A DNA stretch of 41,736 bases, taken from assembly GCA_900074885.1 (NCBI GenBank), contig FJUW01000055.1:349723-391458 (forward strand). Reading direction: 5' to 3'. Under the pieces are notes generated by a model that was not told where the DNA came from, made no database searches, and worked only from the letters and a program-made list of their open reading frames with translations. Each line of letters opens with the position of its first letter. The first letter of the stretch is position 1. The position numbers and the translations under genes are program-made. Positions 35,883-41,736 of this stretch are shown piece after piece. The DNA comes from Rhynchosporium graminicola (Eukaryota; Ascomycota; Leotiomycetes; Helotiales; Ploettnerulaceae).

Positions 35883-35905
35883 GCTCCTGAGACAGTATCA
35901 GGAGT
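35883..35905. repeat. 23-bp palindrome, copy 7 (ORF3)
   Basis: Left arm GCTCCTGAGAC, right arm GTATCAGGAGT; 9 of 11 pair. The ORF3 frame reads APETVSGV. Confidence 0.78.
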
Positions 35906-36428
35906 CAAGAAATAATAATTATTAACTCGACTCGCTGATAGCGATACTATACCTTCGATTATTAATACAGTTACGATAAAAGGCAAGAAAGGTAGTAAGG
36001 CGTCTAGCACTCGTGATCTTAGGCTTAGTAGTACCTCAGTAGGATTGAAGTAGGGAAATGAAATTATTCCACTATAGAATAAATCACTCCTACGCTCTAA
36101 AGGTCTTCTTTCACTGAGAGAAAGTCACTTCTCGGCTCACTTTATTATAAACTATAAAGTTAAGTATACTAACTTTCCGAACTTCATAAAGGAGATCGCT
36201 ATATACGAATACTACTACCGAGAATCTTCAGATATGAAAGAAAACGTTTTTCTTAATAACTGCCTCTACTCTGTACTAGTATAAGTACTACGAGGAGATA
36301 TTAGCCTTTGGTTACTTAGTATCGCTACTCGGAACGATAGAAAGACTTACCTTATCGCTTATGCCGATTTCCCTTTCCGCTTATACTACGATCCGTTAAG
36401 GCAATTTGCGTTTATAAGACTAGATTCT

Positions 36429-36451
36429 ACTCCTGAGATAGTCTTAAGAGC
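36429..36451. repeat. 23-bp palindrome, copy 8 (ORF3)
   Basis: Left arm ACTCCTGAGAT, right arm GTCTTAAGAGC; 7 of 11 pair. The ORF3 frame reads TPEIVLRA. Confidence 0.75.
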
Positions 36452-37340
36452 TACCTTCTATAATAACTGCACTTGCGATTTCTATATCTTTCTAATAAGT
36501 AATAGATTAGGCTATACTATTTATAGTATACCCGAATCACACCTGAAAGCTAATAAGTTACTAAAGAAGAACTTAATCACGTGGAGCACTAGCCGAAAGG
36601 GGCGATAAGCTAAACTTGCTACTGCTACTACGAAGAGCTATCGTAGTCTAATCGCTAAAGTAGAAATTAAGAAAGAAGATAGCGGAAGAACTCTCTTAGT
36701 TTAATAAGGTTATAAGATATATTAGGAAGTTACTAATCCATCTAACGGAGGAGTTATTACCTTATCGAATAGCTATATAGCTATCACAGATAGTATTCTC
36801 GAGAACGGAGTTACTGCCAGGTCATATTAAATTACTACTATAAACTTAGAACTACCTCCAAAGCTAAGATAGGAAGTTATCGGAAGTTTAATCGCACCTT
36901 TCGCTGCTATAGTATTAATACTAAGTGTAGGTTCTTTATTAGATGCGATTATAAGCTTACGATCATAGGAAGACTTACTAGTAGTTAAAGAAGTAAAGCA
37001 TATGCTATTACTAAGCGAAGCTAAGCTAAAAGCTCTTATCTCTGCTTATCGCAAGAAAGCTAGAGAACTTACTACTTAAGCTTTAGAAGCTATTTTTACC
37101 TCAGAAGAAGTTCGGTATAAATCAAAGTCTTATATCTTCTAACTTAACGATCTTAGCGAGTTTAATAAGTTATTAGATATTAAATCGGATAATATAATCA
37201 GTTATGAAAAACTCGCTAAGATTCTTAATCTTGGACGAGAGCCTTATATCCTAGAAGCTACCTCTACTTAAAGCTCCGATAATAACGATTCCGAGGGTGA
37301 AGATAACGATACCGAAGAACCTGCCCTTAAGTAGTTACTT

Positions 37341-37363
37341 ACTCCTGAGACCGTATTAAGAGT
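37341..37363. repeat. 23-bp palindrome, copy 9 (ORF3)
   Basis: Left arm ACTCCTGAGAC, right arm GTATTAAGAGT; 8 of 11 pair. The ORF3 frame reads TPETVLRV. Confidence 0.78.
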
Positions 37364-37854
37364 ACCTAGGGTTAAAGAATTACTAGTTGAAGACGAAGCT
37401 ATACTAACTACGCTAACTCTATAAGATATTACTGATACTCCTAACCCCGTCTTAGTAGTAGGAAATAACGAGGTTCTATTTAATACCCCGGAATATGAAT
37501 TTGAAGAAGCTCTATATGCTAAAGTCACTATACTAGTTATATTAAAGACTCCGGAGCCTGTGGTTTCACGGTCTCTATAGCCAGGCCCTTCTAAAGCAGT
37601 TGAACATATTACCCCTATACCTATATCTCCTTTAACCGATTAATTCTATAGTAATATAAGTAGAGCTAGAAGATCTATAGTCAACTTAAAGCTTACTTAC
37701 TCCGATTCCCCTATCCTACTGCCGGAGGATCTACTACCTTTCAAGAGAGTTACTAGCCGACCTTCCAAGCGAAAGCTAAGTGCGGAAGTAGAGGACGAGG
37801 AGCTTATTGAACTACCTGCTAAGATAAATAAGCGTAAGAAAGTCGGTAAGTAAT

Positions 37855-37877
37855 ACTTATGAGACCGTCTCAAGAGT
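37855..37877. repeat. 23-bp palindrome, copy 10 (just after ORF3)
   Basis: Left arm ACTTATGAGAC, right arm GTCTCAAGAGT; 9 of 11 pair. It begins 2 bp beyond the ORF3 stop and could act as a hairpin in the 3' end of the transcript. Confidence 0.78.
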
Positions 37878-37953
37878 ATTATGGGTTAAGTTAGAGCTAC
37901 TAATAATTCTTAGTAGTACGTTATTAATATATAGCGAAGGCGAATAATATTTA

Positions 37954-37964
37954 GGGGGGGGGGG
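37954..37964 (+). promoter_or_regulatory. G11 tract, candidate polypurine tract of element B
   Basis: Eleven G preceded by TTTA. Gypsy-1, gypsy-2 and gypsy-3 have similar G-runs directly before their 3' LTRs. If it works the same way here, the 3' LTR of B starts about 37965. Confidence 0.5.
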
Positions 37965-38480
37965 TCTTTGCATAAAAGCGTTACTTTGTATTTACTTACC
38001 TTATCAGGGTATTGCCCTTCTCTTCTTTCTTTAGTTAGCTACTTTGATTCTAGTTTATAATCAGGGGCGATCACTTATACTATCGGGGACGGATATAGGG
38101 ACGTCAAACACCCCTAATATACAAGGTAGAACTATTTAGCACTAAGGTTCCATGTTATCTATAAGATAACCTTCTAGCCTCTACTGTATATAGAAGAATC
38201 GAACACTTTTCCACCTCTTATTATAATACCTTGAAGTTTACAGATCGGTTTGTGCCAACCGGGCCTCATCTTATCTTATGTTTTTGGGTGTTGCGTAAGA
38301 AGCGATTATAATATAATATTTGGATAGGCTAACTTAAGGTAGCTAAAATATCTATAGCTAATATAGAGGATACTATCCCTCTTAGAGTTATATACTAGAA
38401 TTCTATTAATATATAAGTTTAGGCTTTCTTACGCTAGTCGTAAAGAAGGGATATTAGCAGAAGTATTAATATTAGTTTAT
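37965..38480. other. no gene seen; candidate element B 3' LTR region
   Basis: It looks less mutated than average. It contains a copy of the 24-bp sequence found after pol (38070-38093), a small hairpin GTTATCT-ATA-AGATAAC (38154-38170) and a short inverted pair around 38101 and 38286. No matching copy was found left of gag, so an LTR cannot be confirmed. Confidence 0.4.
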
Positions 38481-38830
38481 ATTCTATTTCTTAGATATAA
38501 TTATTATCTTTCGCTTATATTAAATTATCTCGATAGTAAGATAGCTAGTATTACTAAAGTTAGTACCTAGTTCTACTCCTAGCTATCTGCAGAGCTGAAA
38601 TATTTAAAGTTAGAGAGGTAATAAGCTATAGAACTTACTATAATTAGGGTAAATAAGTAAGTAGAGCACTCGAAGAATTTTACTGAGATTAATAAGAGTT
38701 CGAAGGATTCTAAGGTAAGCCCGAAGAATCATTTTACTAACTCGAAGCACTAGTATTAGTCTGTACCTAATAGGTGAGCGTATTCTGGGCATAAGTAGCT
38801 AATATAATATATATAGATATTCCCGTAGCT
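38480..38830 (+). pseudogene. degraded frame of unknown type, cut by a copia LTR
   Basis: A plus frame with TAG/TAA stops reads LNYLDSKIASITKVST, then LSAELKYLKLER, AIELTIIRVNK and VEHSKNFTEINKSSKDSKVS, and ends 10 bp before the LTR at 38840. Lys/Ser-rich. No domain recognised. Too short to classify. Confidence 0.3.
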
Positions 38831-38839
38831 TATACGATA

Positions 38840-39109
38840 TGTTGAATATAGATAGTACTGGCAGTACAGTAGTACAATTTGCTACCGAGTATAGTACTAA
38901 GTATAGTACTAAGTATAGTACTGAGTAATGTATTCAACGTCCTAAGGTGCCGGAAGTACCGGAGTTGAATAGCGTACCTAACAAATTACTAGTACCGGGA
39001 GTACCGGGCGTAGTACGCAAGATACGTACTTGGATCGCTGTACAGATACCTATATATATAGCTACTCCCTACCGTAGAAATTGAACCTCCATCGAATTCA
39101 AATATAACA
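38840..39109 (+). repeat. copia-3 LTR (270 bp), probable 5' LTR
   Basis: Starts TGTTGAATATAG and ends AATATAACA, and is followed at once by the same initiator-tRNA primer-binding site as copia-2, which sets its right end. It contains about three tandem 12-bp units (GTATAGTACTAA type, 38889-38928). The GTACCGG-rich middle is little affected by RIP. The 3' partner is not in the window. Confidence 0.72.
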
Positions 39110-39122
39110 GGTTATGAGCCCC
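39110..39122 (+). promoter_or_regulatory. copia-3 primer-binding site (initiator tRNA-Met half)
   Basis: GGTTATGAGCCCC, identical over 13 bases to the copia-2 site and complementary to the anticodon arm of fungal initiator tRNA-Met. It lies directly against the LTR end. Confidence 0.75.
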
Positions 39123-39386
39123 TCAGCGTGACTTTACCTATATAAACCTTTAAAGTTTAAATTCTTTTAAGAACTATTATAAGTCACTTTTAGTACCTTA
39201 TCTACTACTTCTTTACTAATAGGTATATTACTATACTAGAAGTATAAGTGATTACGGAGGAGAGAAGCTAAGGGTAGTAAGGCTAATAGGCTCTAATTAT
39301 AGAGTCTAGTCACTGCAAGTCAAGTTACTACTATAGAGTAAGGAGCTCTAGAGAGTAGTAATAGAGGGGCCTGAGGAGAGTAGTTG
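39123..39386. other. copia-3 leader, left of the foldback element; no gene seen
   Basis: Contains short A/G-rich runs but no readable frame. Confidence 0.4.
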
Positions 39387-39644
39387 TTGGTATCACTCTG
39401 TCGTAGTACGTACAATCAAGTAGTCTGCGTGAGCCAAAGTACAGTGATAATAGTAGTGGTATTATCTGTTGTATCGTGGCTGTCTTTCCTAGGTAGTCGA
39501 GACTCCGTAAGGGAGATATATCTGGCCGGCTAAACCTCGGCGCAGATACTCGACTAACACGTGACTATGGACCAACAGTATTATCACTGTACTTTGGCTC
39601 ACGCAGACTACTTGATTGTACGTACTACGACAGAGTGATACTAA
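39387..39644. mobile_element. foldback/MITE-like element with perfect 61-bp inverted repeats
   Basis: Arms 39391-39451 and 39580-39640 are exact reverse complements over 61 bp. A weaker inner pair (TAGTCGAG at 39494, CTCGACTA at 39549) extends the fold. Total about 258 bp, no coding frame. The arms keep CpA/TpG steps and have no RIP-type mismatch, so it is younger than, or has escaped, the mutation seen around it. Target duplication not clear. It sits in the leader of the copia-3 element. Confidence 0.85.
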
Positions 39645-39900
39645 TATTGATCAATAGACGTATAGATCATTTCACTCTTTGAAAGCAGTCAAATTCTTAG
39701 ATTCTAAGAATTCCGACTACTGAAAAGAGCGCGCTAGTAAATCTTGAAGAGTAGAGATATCTACTACGGCAATAGCTTAAGTACTAGAGAAGACACGGTC
39801 TCCTCTTTACTATTTGACTTGAATTACTAAGATAATTTGCCTGGATTCTACTTGCGACACGGTTAAAGGATTCGAATTCTAGTATATTATACTACTATTA

Positions 39901-39944
39901 CCTTCTACGTACTTACCTTCTACGTACTTACCTTCTACGTACTT
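39901..39944 (+). repeat. 15-bp tandem repeat, three units
   Basis: CCTTCTACGTACTTA repeated almost three times with no mismatch; each unit contains TACGTA. Confidence 0.9.
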
Positions 39945-40050
39945 CGATTACTACCGCAACCCGACTTCAAAGAACGCGCTTTTGAGTTGCGCCGAAAACT
40001 CGAAGTTAAAACTTGAACGCGCCACGCTAGCGCTTCCTACTATATAACAC

Positions 40051-40868
40051 TTAAGAATAACTCTATAACTACTATTCCAAATAACCTCGGAATAGCACTA
40101 AAACACTTATACGAATCAGACCTTTAATATAGTAAGAGATAATAATACTCCCGAGGTTAGTGCTTTCGATACACCTGCGAACTCCGGTAAGGACCTACTA
40201 GACCCGGAGACTATACGGAAACAGGGAGAAGGTCTTATCAGATAAATTAAGAGCTCTAACTATGTGGATAGACCCTTATACTCCTTATTTAAGGAGATAT
40301 ACGAAGGTTAGATAGTAGACTCTTTCAAATCTATTAAGAAATCGTCAAATGATAACCTTATATTTACCCTATGTACTAAAGGTATATTTATCGAAGAAGG
40401 CGACGAACCTGCGCAGGAGCTATATAAGCTTCTATATACTCCATAGGATACTATACGTAGTAGTTGGACCTTAAAGGAGCTAGAGAGTATAGCAGGAGAG
40501 AAGATACTCTCTGCACGGCTATAGTATATAGTATTAAACCTACTAGTACTAGAGAAGCAGATATCTGCGTAGCAATAGCGAGATAAGAGAGAGAAGGAGA
40601 TAATAAACGATATAGCTACTTAATAAGACGAATTAGAGTATGAGAGATCAAAGAAGGAGTTCTATAGACTGCGATAAAGACGCTATACTACACTCGGCTT
40701 ACCTCCTGTTAGCGAATTCGACTTTGATAAAGAATACTACGAACCTCTATAATATAAGGACGACCGAGATTCTAGCGAAGGAGTATAGCAATATAAAGAG
40801 ACCTCCTCTGACCAGAATAGAGAAGAGTAGTAATACTATAGAAAGCGTACACCGAAGAATGCGGGGAG
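40051..40868 (+). pseudogene. degraded gag-like frame, perhaps copia-3 gag
   Basis: One plus frame of about 270 codons with TAG/TAA stops, no frameshift. It reads NTPEVSAFDTPANSGKDLLD, KSSNYVDRPLYSLFKEIYEG, IKKSSNDNLIFTLCTKGIF, EPAQELYKLLYTP, TLKELESIAGEKILSARL, then a charged coiled-coil-like stretch (RDKREKEIINDI) and PPVSEFDFDKEYYEP. Its position after the LTR and primer site at 38840-39122, on the same strand, suggests copia-3 gag, but no signature motif is seen. It is cut at 40868 by gypsy-3. Confidence 0.5.
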
Positions 40869-41103
40869 TGTGACGCTTGCTCTAGAAAGGTCTCAAAACT
40901 ACCTGAGTAATAAGACCTCACATTGCCATGAATATGAAGTAGTAAGAATCACTTGAGAATCTACAACTAAAGAGTGAAGAAGTAGAGAGAGAATAGAAGT
41001 ATATATATGAAAAAGGGCCCCTAAACTCTACTCGTATAATCTCGCTTAGTAGTAAGTGTTTCTACCAATAGGGAGAGACCTCTAAACCTAACTAGTCGTT
41101 ATA
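40869..41103 (-). repeat. gypsy-3 3' LTR (235 bp)
   Basis: On the minus strand it starts TATAACGACTAG directly after TAG and the purine tract, and ends CAAGCGTCACA. The second LTR is outside the window, so the far end rests on the TGTGACG...CGTTATA inverted ends. Confidence 0.65.
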
Positions 41104-41736
41104 CTACCCCCCCCTACGAAAAAAGCTCGCCCTCGAGCGTTAGTCTATCTCCTTATTACTATTAAGGTAGTCGTAATTATCAATTCTATTATAGAAAGCT
41201 TTCAGCTAATTAGGTAGTCTAGCAGGAGGTCTAGCTTATATTAAGTTATTAAGGTAGAATTATTATAGCTTAGCGGGAGCGTATTTAACGTCTATAGCGT
41301 CGTACTATATAAGATCAACGTCTTGATTTAACTAGGAAACTCGGTATAAGAGGCTATTACGCTACATATAGCACGTAAGTATATCTTCGATCTCCTATTT
41401 ATCGTCACTAGTAATATTAATAAGTAGTAGCAGCAGTAAGGTTTATCCTAGTAAGAGGTCGTTTAGATACTTCCGTAGCTTAGTAGCAGGGAATACGTTA
41501 TATACTTTCATACTAGCAGGGAGCTCTAGGCGATAAGAGCTTCCGACCTTTTTAATTACACGGAAAGGTCCGTTAGTTAGGAAGTCGAGTTTTTTACTAG
41601 GTCGAGTACTCGTAAAGTAGCGTATATCTAGCTAGATAAGGTCGTCTATAGTAAAGTCGACTTCATAGCGTAAGCAATTATAAGATTAGGATATCTTAGC
41701 TTATATACGTTAGAGGCTAGATTAAGTAGTAGTCTA
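41104..41736 (-). pseudogene. gypsy-3 pol C-terminus: integrase end and chromodomain
   Basis: From the window edge the minus frame reads CLRYEVDFTIDDLI, then LDIRYFTSTRPSKKLDF, then GPFRVIKKVGSSYRLELP, the integrase C-terminal barrel typical of Ty3/gypsy. A chromodomain follows: EIEDILTCYM, LLYRVS, a stop in the place of Trp, LNQDVDLI, then YDAIDVKYAP. Chromodomains read histone methylation and direct integration. The frame closes at TAG 41104-41106, touching the purine tract, so unlike gypsy-1 and gypsy-2 there is no extra region between pol and the LTR. About 11 RIP-type stops. Confidence 0.85.

Larger units (their letters stand above)
35802..37853 (+). pseudogene. element B ORF3: about 684-codon frame after pol, unknown function
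   Basis: One plus frame runs from an ATA at 35802 (likely a mutated ATG) to TAA 37851-37853 without any frameshift. About 20 internal stops are all TAG or TAA. Residues 1-110 are low-complexity. Residues 110-280 look globular and aromatic-rich (KEIAIYEYYYRESSDM, RGDISLWLLSIATR, YADFPFRLYYDPLRQFAF). Near residues 360-385 a hydrophobic run, IGSLIAPFAAIVLILSVGSL, could be a membrane segment, though RIP inflates Ile and Leu. A Lys/Glu helical part follows (SEAKLKALISAYRKKA), then an acidic part (NDSEGEDNDTEE) and a basic C-terminus (INKRKKVG) that may be a nuclear signal. It lies where env sits in env-bearing elements, but no env motif is recognised. It may be a captured gene. Confidence 0.6.
20824..37964 (+). 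mobile_element. element B: Ty3/gypsy-type element with an extra ORF, split by gypsy-2
   Basis: The order is gag, pol (protease, RT, RNase H, integrase), a T-rich spacer, ORF3 and a G11 tract (37954-37964), which could be the polypurine tract. Gypsy-2 interrupts it at 25566-33344; without that it would be about 9.4 kb plus LTRs. RT precedes integrase, which sets it in Ty3/gypsy. Ten copies of one palindrome occur across gag, pol and ORF3 and not in the nested gypsy-2, which argues that ORF3 belongs to B. LTRs were not found, so both ends are provisional. Confidence 0.7.
40869..41736 (-). mobile_element. gypsy-3: Ty3/gypsy chromovirus, 3' end
   Basis: On the minus strand: end of pol, an 8-G purine tract (plus-strand C at 41107-41114) and the 3' LTR (40869-41103). 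The rest lies to the right of the window. It inserted into the gag-like frame; the flank GGGAG (40864-40868) is the expected target duplication. Its LTR start TATAACGAC resembles those of gypsy-1 and gypsy-2, so the families are related. Confidence 0.8.

Noticed and set aside
35786..36010. 74-codon minus-strand frame (also 37268-37528)
   Set aside because: Shadows of ORF3; the plus frame continues for 2 kb in one register with only RIP-type stops.
20901..37877. The palindromes as a CRISPR array or as a conserved TPEIVSRV peptide repeat
   Set aside because: Spacing is irregular (from 61 bp to several kb), the setting is eukaryotic, and copies occur in two reading frames.
38101..38296. Short inverted pair (CAAACACCC and GGGTGTTG) as LTR or transposon ends
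   Set aside because: Arms need a 2-base gap, and no second copy or target duplication was found.
1..41736. tRNA or rRNA genes, host housekeeping genes, secondary-metabolite genes
   Set aside because: None recognised on either strand.

Overview
The window looks like transposon-filled, AT-rich heterochromatin of a filamentous ascomycete (Pezizomycotina). I see no ordinary host gene. Nearly every coding frame belongs to a mobile element and is broken by TAG/TAA stops. Two related copies in the window (1-3699 and 29644-33344) differ mostly by C/T and G/A changes, and TpA is extremely common. This is the signature of repeat-induced point mutation (RIP).

Left block (1-18628) is a stack of insertions. 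A hAT transposase gene (minus strand, BED finger, 51-nt intron) was hit by a Ty1/copia element, copia-1 (plus strand). The 5' LTR of copia-1 was hit by a Ty3/gypsy chromovirus, gypsy-1 (1-3699, cut by the window edge). Its gag/pol junction was hit by a second copia element on the minus strand, copia-2 (6522-12069). Three N-containing joins (4146, 6086, 16467-16944) are each flanked by near-exact direct copies, so 53-1311 bp stretches are counted twice; these are most likely assembly artefacts.

Middle block (18629-20823) has a GATTA-repeat hairpin, a degraded minus-strand frame of unknown type, and otherwise no gene.

Central block (20824-37964) is a second Ty3/gypsy element, here called element B: gag, then pol, then a further single frame of about 684 codons (ORF3, 35802-37853) in the position where env lies in env-bearing elements. 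B is split in its RNase H domain by a full-length chromovirus, gypsy-2 (25566-33344), with 268-bp LTRs and a 5-bp GTACT target duplication. Ten copies of a 22-23 bp imperfect palindrome lie in B and ORF3; I saw none in gypsy-2 or elsewhere. This ties ORF3 to element B and is the most unusual signal here. Gypsy-1 and gypsy-2 also share an antisense frame between pol and the 3' LTR that a third chromovirus (gypsy-3) lacks.

Right block (37965-41736) has a third copia-type LTR (38840-39109) with a primer-binding site matching the 5' half of initiator tRNA-Met, a foldback/MITE-like element with perfect 61-bp inverted repeats (39387-39644), a degraded gag-like frame (40051-40868), and the 3' end of gypsy-3 on the minus strand (40869 to the edge), with a chromodomain.

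No rRNA, tRNA or CRISPR array was recognised. Domain calls rest on reading translated motifs by eye; no database search was run.
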